NCBI GenBank assembly: GCA_036874045.1
Contig: JAZBRI010000008.1
Coordinates: forward strand, 3,115,001 to 3,179,000
Origin: Cymodocea nodosa
Lineage: Eukaryota > Streptophyta > Magnoliopsida > Alismatales > Cymodoceaceae
Length of the DNA: 64,000 bases
Reading direction: 5' to 3'
Shown: positions 37,225 through 48,012 of the stretch, one piece after another
How positions within the stretch are numbered: position 1 is the stretch's first letter
Layout: every line of letters starts with the position of its first letter
Made by a program: the position numbers and the translations under genes
The notes under the pieces: model-generated
Seen by the model: the letters and a program-made list of their open reading frames with translations, nothing else
The model's database searches: none
What the model was told of the DNA's origin: nothing

Positions 37225-39258
37225 ATGAACCCAAAAGCTCTCTTCTCCATGGCCACCGCTACGCACAGCTCTCTCCTTCCACCGTTCCCAGAACGCAACC
37301 AACCAACCTCTGCCTCCACTGCCGCCGTGTGGGCACCAACCCACAACCCAAACCCCGCCAAGTTCCGTTACCAAGACGCCTTCCCTTCCTCCGTTCCCCT
37401 CCACGCCAAGAACCCCCATGTCATCTATCGCGACATCAAGCGCTTTGCCGCTCGGAACAAGCTCCACCAGGCCCTCGTCATCCTTGACTACCTCTACTTC
37501 AAGGGCATCCCTGTCAATGCTACCACCTTCTCTTCCCTCCTCTCCGCCTGCTCCCGCAACCGGAACCTCACTTTCGGCCGCCAGGTACATGCCCACTTAC
37601 GCACCAATGGACTCGACACCAACGAGTTCCTCGTCGGAAAGCTGGTCCAGATGTACTGCTGCTGTGGCTCCCCCAAGGACGCCAGGAAGGTTCTTCTTTC
37701 GTCGGGGATGCCGATGAGTGTTTACATGTGGAACGGATTGCTGAGGGGGAATGTGGTGGGTGGTGGGAGGTGGAACCTTGGGACGCTGGAAGTGTTTGAG
37801 GAAATGAGGGAGCTGGGTGTGGATTTGAACGAGTATAGCTATTCTTGCTTGGTTAAGAGTATTTCCGGTTCGCCCTCAGTGGTGCAGGGGATGAAGGCTC
37901 ATGCTTTGCTCATTAAAGAAGGATTCTTGAGCTCATCGGTTGTTCTTCAGACCAGTATGATTGATATGTACTTCAAGTGTGGGAAGGTGAGGCAAGCAAT
38001 GAAGCTGTTCGGCGAAATTCCCTACAGGGATGTTGTTGGGTGGGGGGCAGTAATTGCGGGGTTTGCTCACAATGGGTTGAAGTGGGAGGCTGTCGAGTAC
38101 TTTAGGTGGTTGACGAGTGAAGGGATAGAACCTAATTATGTGATTTTAGTGACGATTTTGCCAGCCATTGGTGAGCTCTCCGGGTGGAAATTGGGGAAAG
38201 AAATTCACGGGTTTGCGATGAAACGATTTAATGATTACCCAAAAAGGCACATGATCCATTCAGGTCTCGTTGATATGTATTGCAAGTGTGGGGATATTGT
38301 CTCTGCGAGGCGTGTGTTCCACGGATCTAGCAAGAGGAATAATGTGCTGTGGACTGCTATGATGTCTGGGTATGCTTCAAGCGGTAGATTAGAACAAGCC
38401 CTGAGGTCAGTTATATGGATGCAACAAGAGGGGTTCAAACCAGATGTTGTCTCCATAGCAACGGCCCTGCCTGTATGTGGAAAGCTCAGGGCTATGAAAT
38501 CGGGAATGGAGATCCATGCATACTCTCTGAAGCTTTGGTTACTACCAAATGTTTCTATTTCTACTTCTTTGATGATAATGTACTCAATCTGTGGAAACTT
38601 GGTTTATCCCAAAAGAATTTTTGACAAGATGGATAAGAAGAATATCATTGCTTGGACAGCAATGATCGATGCATATCTGAAGAATGACCGCCCATTTGAT
38701 GCCTTAAGCGTGTTCAGATCGATGCAATTATCCAAGCACAGGCCTGACTCAGTCACCATGTCCAGGGCCTTGTGTGCTTGTGGTGATTTGGGAGCATTGA
38801 AACTTGGGAAGGAGATACACGGGCAGGTTCTCAGGAGGAAAATGGAATGGTTGCCTTTTGTCTCAGCAGAGACCATTAACATGTATGGTAGATGTCAGGA
38901 GATTGCAATGGCATTAAGGGTATTCGAGCAGTCCTCTTCCAAGGGATCATTGATCTGGACGGCAATTATCAACGCCCACCAGTTTAATAATCTTTACACT
39001 CATGCTCTCAATCTGTTTCATCGTATGCAATCAGAAGGCTTCATTCCAAATCTATTCACATTTGATGTGGTCTTATCCATCTGTAGGAGTGCTGAACTAC
39101 CCGATGAAGCTCTTAAGGCATATGACACCATGGTTGGAAAATATAATCTGAAAGCCTCTAAAGAGCACTATGACTGCATGATCGACATACTCACCCTGGC
39201 TGAAAGGACTGAGGAATTGCAGAGATTTATCAAACTAAAGTCATCAATGTTTTTATAG
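37225..39258 (+). CDS. Chloroplast-type pentatricopeptide repeat protein (At1g71460-like)
   Basis: An intronless frame of 677 residues starting at the first ATG, 37225; the ATG at 37249 would also keep the transit peptide. The N-terminal 60 residues are rich in Pro, Thr and Ala, like a plastid transit peptide. PPR motifs follow, for example GIPVNATTFSSLLSACSRNR, GLDTNEFLVGKLVQMYCCCG, SMIDMYFKCGKVRQAMKLF and WTAMMSGYASSGRLEQALRS. The C-terminus stops shortly after an incomplete last repeat (HYDCMIDILTLAERTEELQR), so there is no E or DYW domain. The repeats are expected to bind a plastid transcript, but the target cannot be read from sequence. The orthologue guess rests on the protein's character and on conserved order with PSB33, NTF2-like and the other PPR gene. 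GC is high at the 5' end and declines. Confidence 0.93.
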   Translation: MNPKALFSMATATHSSLLPPFPERNQPTSASTAAVWAPTHNPNPAKFRYQDAFPSSVPLHAKNPHVIYRDIKRFAARNKLHQALVILDYLYFKGIPVNATTFSSLLSACSRNRNLTFGRQVHAHLRTNGLDTNEFLVGKLVQMYCCCGSPKDARKVLLSSGMPMSVYMWNGLLRGNVVGGGRWNLGTLEVFEEMRELGVDLNEYSYSCLVKSISGSPSVVQGMKAHALLIKEGFLSSSVVLQTSMIDMYFKCGKVRQAMKLFGEIPYRDVVGWGAVIAGFAHNGLKWEAVEYFRWLTSEGIEPNYVILVTILPAIGELSGWKLGKEIHGFAMKRFNDYPKRHMIHSGLVDMYCKCGDIVSARRVFHGSSKRNNVLWTAMMSGYASSGRLEQALRSVIWMQQEGFKPDVVSIATALPVCGKLRAMKSGMEIHAYSLKLWLLPNVSISTSLMIMYSICGNLVYPKRIFDKMDKKNIIAWTAMIDAYLKNDRPFDALSVFRSMQLSKHRPDSVTMSRALCACGDLGALKLGKEIHGQVLRRKMEWLPFVSAETINMYGRCQEIAMALRVFEQSSSKGSLIWTAIINAHQFNNLYTHALNLFHRMQSEGFIPNLFTFDVVLSICRSAELPDEALKAYDTMVGKYNLKASKEHYDCMIDILTLAERTEELQRFIKLKSSMFL

Positions 39259-40534
39259 AAGGTAGCATCCGGTCATCTACCAATTTGGCACTTTTATGCT
39301 CATCTCTGAACAGATAAATATCCTTCGTTCATTAAAAATTTTCAATGGAGAAAATAGTTTGCTTTTATTTTTACAAGTATAGACACAAGAGAAAATCTAG
39401 TAGCTCAAATATACTGTGATGTTTACAACATTACTTTTGTACAACTTATTGTATCCTCTTATAACACATCTTTATTTAGATTACTAAAGTTGCCAATTGT
39501 GTTGGCACGTAAGAACCAGAAATATTTCAATTAAAATATTGATATAAACGGGAAAAAATAAGTTGCCCTTTTTTAGCAGAAGAGCATATTTTTTGATGGT
39601 GAGCAGTAAAGCATTTAGTAACGCATTACAGTGTCATTAAAGATTTCCGAATTGATTTGATGATAATTGTATTTTTGTTTAAATTTAAATACAGAATCTC
39701 ATTTCTCTTATAATCATTTAGTAGATTCCTTTTTCCTTTATTCATATAAATAGAATATACCGAAAGAATGATTCCTTAAAAATAAATTAATCTTTCGTTA
39801 ATACTAGTATCATTTTTAAATCAAATATAACACATCTATTATATTAAATGAAGCGACTTCCCTTACACCGGCCTTAATAATGAAATATGGGACTGATCAT
39901 TTTTGACTCCACTAATTTTTAATTGATTCAAATCAACGTGAATCAAGTATCGCCATTCATGTAAATTTGACTGATTATTCAGATAAACTAACTTTCAATT
40001 TAAAAATCAAAATAAAAACTATCAATCAAGTGAATTAATTACTAAAAACGCATCCTAAATTACATCAATTTATTTCCTATTTCACCATTAATACATTCTA
40101 ATAGTCAGTAATGATTTTTTTAAAAATACTTAATTATGGTACTTCTTAAATCTTTTTGTAACTTTATTCTATTTTTATCGTTGAACTTCTATGTTTTCTT
40201 TTTTCTAATTGTGGTTTCATAACTATAATTTTAATCTATTTACTCTCACCTCTTTGGAAAAAAAAAAACTCGAATCTAAGCAAATCACCTCATGACAAAA
40301 AAAGTAATAAGTTAAAAAGTAATCTACCTGAATATAAATTTACGATGTTTAATAGATCTGATTCAACGTTAATGTTTCAAGAGAAATCAACTCAATAGAT
40401 CCGATTTAACTACAATCCTTTCGGAGGAACCATTTAATAGATCCGACCCGAGTCTTTACCACTCGAGTCGTCCTAGGTCTGTTCTCCATCGTCCTCGTAC
40501 AATCCCGGTTGGAGCACGGCAGATCGAGGCAGCG
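39259..40534. other. Intergenic sequence with one copy of a dispersed repeat
   Basis: The stretch at about 39880-40150 belongs to a repeat also found near 52.3-52.56 kb. The last 150 bases become GC-richer and must contain the promoter and 5' UTR of the phosducin-like gene. No gene is seen in the rest. Confidence 0.4.
39880..40150. repeat. Dispersed AT-rich repeat, copy 1
   Basis: The words AAATTACATCAATTT, CTATTTCACCATTAATAC, AGTCAGTAATGATTTTTTTA and AAAATACTTAATTA recur in the same order and spacing in the segment near 52300-52560. I cannot place the family; no protein is encoded. Confidence 0.5.
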
Positions 40535-43500
40535 ATGGCGGACTACCACTTCGTGTACAAGGACGTGGAAGGAACGTCGACGGAGTGGGACGACATCCAG
40601 CGGAAGTACGGGAATCTCCCACCGAAACCCGCCCCATTCAAGCCGCCACCGTTCGTTCCGGCCGCCGACGAGGCTACCAAGTCCAAGCAATGGATCGACG
40701 ATCGCACGGAGGAGGAGCTCGAGGACCTCGAGGACGACCGCGATCTCGACGACGACCGCTTCCTCGAGGCCTACAGGCATGCAAAGAGCCTGTTCTGTTG
40801 GTTTCCCTTGAATTCAATTGTATTTTCTGTAATTGTGATGTTTTGGTGTGACCTGAAGGAAGAGGAGGCTGGCAGAGATGAGGGAGGCGGCCAAAGTCGC
40901 GAGGTTCGGGTCGGTGGTCCCGATCGTGGGGTCCGATTTCGTCAGGGAGGTGTCCCAGGCGCCGTCGGACGTTTGGGTTGTCGTCTTGCTCTACAAGGAT
41001 GGGTAAGACGAAATAGAACAACTCTTGTAGTTTATTACATTATTGTGTGCTTCGTATCAATTTCTAGGTCCTAAATCATGCTCATAATTTCGTATCACAT
41101 TTTCGATGCTGTTTACGATGAAACCATTGTAGATTCAGAAAGCAATATTGGCTGATTAGACTTTCGTTTGAAACTACTGATATTTCTTTCTCATGTTTAG
41201 AACATGTAACATATAGACTTAAACATTGGAATGTGCTTAATTTCTGAAGTAGAAAGTGTTTCATAGTCCATAAAATTTCATTTAGCTGCTTAATCATTTA
41301 GGCGAAAAGGTATAGTAATGCATATACTTAAGTCTTCAACTTCTTAATACCATAAACATTGCTCATGATGCTCGTGCATTCAGGTTTTCTGTAAAACATT
41401 AACAAAAAACTGAAAAGAAAAGGTGAAACATTTGAGTGAAAAAAAATAAAGACACAGGTTTTGGAGTGTCTCTACCCTGCCTCAATTCCATCAGTTATAG
41501 CATTAACAACATTAATTGTGAATAGGAAAGAATTCATGGCATCCACGGTCTGAATCTATTTTATTTCAACTTAATGGATATGGAAGATATTACAAATAAT
41601 GCTGTTGATGATGCGAGTAATTCTCAAGCTTCAGGCCAGTGGCAGGAATAGAGCTTAGATGCCAATAATCAAAGCAATGCAAATTGTCCTTTGCTAAGGG
41701 CATTCTATCTTCCTTTCTGTTTTGATAAGATTATCCCACTTTTTAGCTGCTTCTGCCAGTTTAAACTTAGTAATTCAACAATATTACTCTACTATGTTGT
41801 GGCAATGGATTCATAGCTAGGCTTATATTTAGTAATAATATATCACCTCTAATACCATAAAACTCCTGGATCTATTGGTATATGTGTGTATATAAACAAC
41901 AATTTTTGTTAGGCCATGTGTAAGGTTGTAATAGGTATACAGTTGTAGTGGCCTTTGGAATGTTCTAGTAGGGCTTGTACTATTCTATTTATACCTTTGT
42001 GTATGATCATTATAAACATTGAGCATTGTACTGCAATCAGTAGCATTCCCACTATCGAGCCACCAACTGATGCTATCAGAGCCTCTCTGTTTTTTCTCAA
42101 TAGTGTATTTGTGTACCTGGTGATTGTCCTTGCAATGTCCTCCTTCAACAGATACAATGGTAGCAACAATGCCTCCAACACATCCACCATCACTTCTCTT
42201 TCCTTCCCATCCTCCAAGCTGGATAAGATGAACTATGTGCTTTGGTATGCTCTCTTCACCATGGTGCTCAATGTTCATAATCTTATGGGTTATGTTGATG
42301 GCAATTTTCCATGTCCTGTTGCAACCTTCTATGCCACTAATGCTATTCTCAACGGTAAATGGCATGATCAACTACTATTGAGTTGGATCTTTGCCTCTCT
42401 CATGCTATCAATGATCTCTCAGGTTGAAACTAAATTTACTTCTAGAGGCTAGAATGCACTTGATTGCCTATATGCATCAAACTCTTAATCATGCATTCAC
42501 CAACTCAATTTTAGGCTCCAGATAATGAGGAAGGGACATTAGACAATGCACAATTATATTTCTCATGCACTGTCCATTGCAGATAATCATTCTATTGTAG
42601 GCTCTCCAATTTCTGGAGGAGGAACTTTACCTATTTCTTCTAAAAGGCATTGGAGCTAATTATGAATTTTTGTAACTTCCATTATAGCTCAAGTGACAAA
42701 GTTATATCATGAAGAATTACAAGGGCTATGCTTGAATCACAAGATCCACCTACAAAGAGTTACAATTGCTTTGGATGCTCTAGTGCTTGCCAAGTCTATC
42801 ACCATTGGATTTTGGGGTTCTAGCTGTAACAAATTCAGTGGATGTGGCTCTTTTCATAGTCTTGGTAATCAACAATCAAACTGGTGCTTGTCCATTCAGT
42901 GCCAGACCTATCTGTACAATGGGTATACTACTCTTAATTGCTTCAAACATTGTGACTTCCAAAACTTTACTCAAACTAACCACCCACAACCAATTTATTG
43001 CTACTGAGACAAATGTTTCAAATGGGACTTGGTATCTAAACTTAGGGACAACATACCACACTAGTAAGGATCTTTCCAGTCTCCCTATCCATACTCTATA
43101 TAGAGGTTTGAACATGGTCACTGTTGGTAATGGAGAACAAACTCTAATTGCAAATACTAGTGCTACAACTATACCTACAGCCACAGGTATTGCTTGACTA
43201 CTTAATGTCCTCCATGTTTCAAGGATTAAATATAATCTCCTCTATTTAGAAGGTTTTGTCAATATAATCCTTCTAAATTTGTTTTTGATGATGATGGCTT
43301 TGTGGTTAAGGATCTCCATTTGAAGCAAGTTCTTTGGCCGAGGAGGAACTAAGGGGGCCCTCTAATGTCTTCAACCCCTTCACCTAGCTCTTGTAACCAT
43401 TTTCTGTCTACTTCACTTATTGCTTTTCAAGCTCGAGTGGATTCTTAAAGCCTCCCTTGATATTTGGACTTTTTGTTTAGGCCATACCCATAAGCATCTT

Positions 43501-46500
43501 ATGCATTCAATAGTCTAATAATAAACTTCCTATGTAAAATATGAGCATGCAAAGTTGTGACCCATGTCACCTGGGCAAGCTACACCAGTTGCCTTATGAA
43601 CTTTGTGAATCCAATGTAAGTAGCCCTTTACAATTACTATATACAAATGTTTGTGGCTCTTCCCTTGTTGTGTCCCATCATGGCTACAAATATTACATTA
43701 GTTTTGATGTTGCCTTTACAAAATATACATGGCTATTTTCCATCACTACTAAATTGAAGCTTTATTCATTTGTCATAATTGGAAACCAGTATTGAAAGGT
43801 GCATTGGAACTAATTTCTATCCAAAGTGATTAATGGGGTGAATACATTGCTTTTCATTTCTACCTAGAACAACAAAGCATCACCCATAGATTTCATATCC
43901 TTATGTACACGCTCAAAATGGTAGAGTGCAAATACCTTCATAGTGTGGACCTGAGTCTCACACTTTGTTCGCTTTTGCATTTTCCAAAATCTTATTAGCT
44001 TGAAGCTTTTCTTACAAATGTCTATGTTGATATTCAGTTTCCAATTGCATTTTATCCCTCACTCACACCTCTTCAAGCCTTACCATTTTCTAAAAGATTT
44101 TGGCTGCAAACATATTCTGAATTTACATCATTTTAATTCTCATAAATTTGAATTTTGTTTAATTTTATGTATTTTTCTTGGATAGACAGACTTGACCTTA
44201 AATATATAGTTGCAATTTCCTCCAACCCAACCCACTATATCTTACTCTTATTTTCTTGGTCCTGTGGTTCTCTTTCCATGTAATTGCCCTGCTCACTGCT
44301 AGAGCTCACTTCTCTCGAACTCATTTCATTTCCTCTTGATAACTTTGAACTTTCCACCAGCCCCTTATCCAATGCTTCCTCTTCGTCACCATCCTCAGTC
44401 TGACCTCTTCCCCTCCTCCAGATAGAATGGAAACAAGATTATCTCATGGGATTTAGAAATCAAATCCAAAAAATGCATTGACTGTCAGTCATTCACCCCC
44501 AACCTCCATATACGCAAGCCTTGAAGACTCCAAGCTGGTGTGCTGTTATGGAAGTTGAATACAATGCCTGTTAAAGAATGGGACATGGGTTTTCGTTGCA
44601 CCCCCTAAAGCAAACATTGTTACTAGTAAATGGATTTTTTTACCATGAAAGAGAAAGCAGGTGGTACTATTGAGAAGTTAAAAGCTTGCTTGGTAGCTTG
44701 TAGGTATTCACAACAGTATGGCATTGACCATAGTGGTACTTATAGCCCTGTAATCAAACCTGAGACAATTCAACTTATCCTCAGACATCTATATCCTCAA
44801 GGCTGCTTATGATGATAGATTGATATTTGTAATCCATTTTTGCATGGATGTCTTGACAAAGACATGTATACAGTAACCACCAGGTTTTGTGGATCCAATA
44901 GCATCGCATCATGCTTGTAAAATCCAAAGATTGCTTGATGGATTGAAGCAAGCACAGAGGGCCTAGTTCAATCACTTGCGTATCTATCACTTCAGTGTGG
45001 TTTTTATGAACCCGCTTCTCTCTTTATCAAACAGGAAGGTATATGAACTCTTTTATTTCTCATATACATCAATATCATTGTTACTAGGTCTTTACAGGAG
45101 GCCATTGATCAACTTCTTGATTCCATGAAGATGGAATTTGCTGTTTGTGACATCAATCCCCTTTGCTACTTTCTTGGCATTCAATTGCAACATACTTCTT
45201 AAGATCACTTATCTCAGACTAAGTATATTGTTGACATTATTAATTGTTTTCAGCTCAACAATATAAAGCCCTGCAAAACATCTATGGCCAGTTCATGTCA
45301 CTTGTTTTGATGGTGATCTCTTGTCCAATTCTACAGAATTTCAAGGTCTTCTTGGTGCTTTGCATTATCCCTACAGAGTTTCAAGGTCTTGTTGGTGCTC
45401 TACATTATCTATGTATCACACAACCAGATATTGTGTATGTGGCGAAAAAAGTCTCTTAGCTTATGGTTGCACCCACTTCAGCCCATCTCACTATCACAAA
45501 AAGAATTATGATACCTCGAGTCTAACATTAATTGTGGGATCACACTACACGAACATTAATCTTATTGCCTATGCTGATATGGATTGGGTGTATGACATAG
45601 ATGATAATTGATCTCATGGCTACTGCATCTTTTATTGTGATAACCCCATTTTCATGTGTTCAAGAAAACAAACATCTGTTTCGTGTTCATTGACTGAGGT
45701 GGAATAGCAGGTGTTAGTAGCTGCATCATGTGAGCTCAAATGGATTCGTATGATTCTTGTGAAACTTCACATAATACACTCATCTCCGGCAGCTTTGGGG
45801 AGTGATAATATTAGTGTGAGCATGTGACATATCTCCTGGTCAATCCCATCATGCACAATCACTCAATATATTAATATTGACGTGCACTTCATTTGTGTAC
45901 ATGTTGCAGCTAAACACTTGGATTTGGGTTTATTGCTGCTTCTGATCAGATTGCTGACACCTTAACGAAGCCCTTCTCTTTGCCATGATTCACTAAATTC
46001 TATAACAAGCTTGGTCTTCTATCGTTCAGCTGCACTTGAGGGGGGATATCTGTGTATGTAATTGACAAGGTTATTAGGCCATGTGCAAGGTTGTTATGGA
46101 ACTATAGCCATGGTGACCTAGGAATGTTCTACTAGGGTTTGTACTCTTCTATTTATACCTTTGTGTGTTATCATTGTAAACATTGGGCATTGTGCTGCAA
46201 TCAATAGCATTCCCACCGTTGAGCTACTATTAGAGGATCCACAATTGGTTCGTGCTGTTTCAAGCTTTCAGGAGATGGTCAATTTACTTTTTTACAATGA
46301 TTTATGGTCCAGGGGTTAACTAAGGTCTAAGTATGTACCTGGTTTCTGAAAAGAACATGTTGCAATTTCAGTATAATTTTGCATGATTTGTGTATACAGA
46401 AATTTTCATTTTTACCTTGCAGCAGTTGTTTTTCTTGATATGCCTATTCATGTTAGTTTCATCTTTGCAATTTGGTGACAGATTTGCAGAATGTGGGTTA

Positions 46501-47356
46501 CTTCTTCAATGCTTGGAAGAACTGGCTACCAGATATCCCGCAACAAAATTCTTGAAGATAATTTCCACAGATTGTATTCCTAACTACCCAGATCGCAACC
46601 TTCCTACTATTTTAGTATATAACAGTGGTGCTGTTAAAGCAACTCACGTGGGTTTATATCTGTTCGGCCATCGGAAATGTACCCCTGAATGTAAGTTTGT
46701 AATTTTCGGGTTACATTGGCTTAATATATTCATTCGTAACCGATAATACCTGAATTGAATGCAAATCATAATCTATTGATGCTATACATGACCTATCTTA
46801 TATGTCCTAGATAAGAAATAATATTTGTATTATTTGTCCTTCAGAAATAATTAATATCCGTCCATATATTGTTGCCTTTAATGTGATCTGAGTCACAGAA
46901 TTGGTCTTGAGGTATTTACTTTTGATATATAACCGTGGATTTGTTTGTGGATTATTTCTTGTACCCTAAATTGTAGTTTTTAGAAATCTAATATCAATTT
47001 CACTCCATTTAATAATCTGTTTTTCCTGAACAGTTATGTTCTCGGAAACTGTTGCCTTCACAAAATTCCTTATGTGCATACCGTGCACCTTTGGACGCCC
47101 ATCTTTTCTCCATATTCTTCAAGCTTATCATGTTGGTTAGGCATTATTATCAGATGTATTTCCTTATCTTCCTCGTGATCAGCTGTTTTCTTTCTGTCTC
47201 CTTGCAGCCGTTGCTCTGGTTCTTTGTCAATCAGATCCAGTGCTTAATGATGGCCAAAGTGGAGCAGACGGATCAAAGAATTCTGTCCAAAAAAGGTTCA
47301 TAGAAAAGGTTGTGGCACAGCACTTGGATGATGAAGACGACTGCTCCAGTGATTGA
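40535..47356 (+). CDS. PLP3: Phosducin-like protein 3 (thioredoxin-fold tubulin/CCT cofactor)
   Basis: Four exons: 40535-40776, 40859-41002, 46482-46690 and 47208-47356, giving 247 residues. The start MADYHFVYKDVEG and the acidic stretch EEELEDLEDDRDLDDDRFLE are typical of the plant PLP3 proteins. The thioredoxin-like domain starts near ARFGSVVPIVGSDFVREVSQ and contains VVVLLYKDG, a lone Cys (FAECG, no CxxC), STDCIPNYPD and a cis-Pro segment NLPTILVY. Exon 4 gives ALVLCQSDPVLNDGQSGADG, and the protein ends acidic (DDEDDCSSD). In Arabidopsis PLP3 proteins bind beta-tubulin and support microtubule formation. Intron 1 begins with GC rather than GT (AG|GCATGC) and is only 82 bases. Intron 2 is 5.5 kb because a copia element sits in it in the same orientation. 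A 40-base tandem duplication starts at the stop codon. Confidence 0.93.
41883..42067 (+). repeat. 5' LTR of the copia element
   Basis: This segment of about 185 bases is duplicated with moderate divergence at 46051-46226. It begins TGTGTGTAT and ends just before the tRNA primer-binding site. The divergence between copies indicates an old insertion. The start is uncertain by several bases. Confidence 0.7.
42072..42083 (+). other. Copia primer-binding site
   Basis: TGCTATCAGAGC differs at one base from the initiator-Met-tRNA primer-binding site used by most plant copia elements and lies directly inside the 5' LTR. Confidence 0.75.
45331..45410 (+). repeat. 40-base tandem duplication in the copia reverse-transcriptase region
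   Basis: Positions 45331-45370 and 45371-45410 are adjacent diverged copies (CTACAGAATTTCAAGGTCTT and CTACAGAGTTTCAAGGTCTT at their starts). Forty bases is not a multiple of three, so the duplication itself shifts the frame of the already decayed gene. Confidence 0.75.
46051..46226 (+). repeat. 3' LTR of the copia element
   Basis: This starts directly after the purine tract with TGTGTATG and is the partner of 41883-42067. It ends near GAGCTA before the intron sequence resumes. Confidence 0.7.
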
Positions 47357-47433
47357 TGCCCTTTGTTAATTGTTAATCATCGTTTTTTAAATATGATGCC
47401 CTTTGTTAATTGTTAATCATCGTTTTTTAAATA
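47354..47433 (+). repeat. 40-base tandem duplication at the PLP3 stop codon
   Basis: TGATGCCCTTTGTTAATTGT and the following 20 bases are repeated exactly at 47354-47393 and 47394-47433. The first copy begins with the TGA stop itself, so the coding sequence is unchanged and the extra copy lies in the 3' UTR. Confidence 0.9.
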
Positions 47434-48012
47434 TGATGGTCGTCAGTATGGCGTGTGGTTGTATTTTGTTGTTTAACGTCGCCTAGCACAAATTTTATCA
47501 ATCTTGTCCCAAAGTCTTATGAAATCGGCATCCTCTTCATTTTTGGGTTTTGAATATTCAATACAATCTACCAATCATTTGTAAAGGGTAACTTAATATT
47601 TTTGTGTTATTTACCATACACAAAGAATGAGAAACCATCTTTCGTCAGGAAGGTTTATCAAGATTATTCAAGATGACTATAGCATATCAATTTGAAAAAA
47701 AAATTGCTCAAGTTTAAAGATGCCAAGCTTATCTCAATCAGCATGAGTTTATCAAGCATCAACTACCTCACAGATAAAACGTAACTAACGATCCCATAAT
47801 GGGAAGCTAAACGCCGGTTTCATGGTAATCTGTCTGCTGATAGATGGAGCGTGCATGTTCATGCCACAAATATTGCGTCCAAGAATCAAAGCAACACACA
47901 CAACACGAAAATAACCTTCCCCGCCAATCCTATTTAAGATTCATTGGGGTAGATTGTGAGAAGGGCATTCCAGTGAATCCCACAGACGCAGAAGGCAGCA
48001 AAGAAAAAAGGC
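47434..48012. other. Interval between convergent PLP3 and uL13m genes
   Basis: About 580 bases must hold both 3' UTRs. I see no gene and no clear canonical poly(A) hexamer for either. The 60-codon frame at 47844-48026 overlaps the end of the uL13m gene on the opposite strand and is not convincing. Confidence 0.4.

Larger units (their letters stand above)
41883..46226 (+). mobile_element. Ty1-copia LTR retrotransposon nested in PLP3 intron 2, decayed
   Basis: Flanking LTR-like copies at about 41883-42067 and 46051-46226 share TTAGGCCATGTG, AGGAATGTTCTA or TGGAATGTTCTA, TATTTATACCTTTGTGTG or TGTA and GCATTCCCAC. A primer-binding site for initiator Met tRNA (TGCTATCAGAGC, canonical TGGTATCAGAGC) lies at 42072-42083, and a purine tract (GAGGGGGGATAT) ends at 46049. 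Between them decayed gag, protease, integrase and reverse-transcriptase/RNase H segments follow in copia order, with many stops and frameshifts; for example KLDKMNYVLW (gag), a truncated integrase region near 43.55-44.2 kb and CDINPLCYFLGIQLQH (reverse transcriptase). It is too broken to move. CTATT occurs at 41872-41876 and 46227-46231, but the left copy is six bases from the LTR start, so the target duplication is uncertain. Confidence 0.85.

Noticed and set aside
41872..41876. CTATT as copia target-site duplication with 46227-46231
   Set aside because: The left copy is separated from the best LTR start by several bases, so it may be chance in AT-rich DNA.
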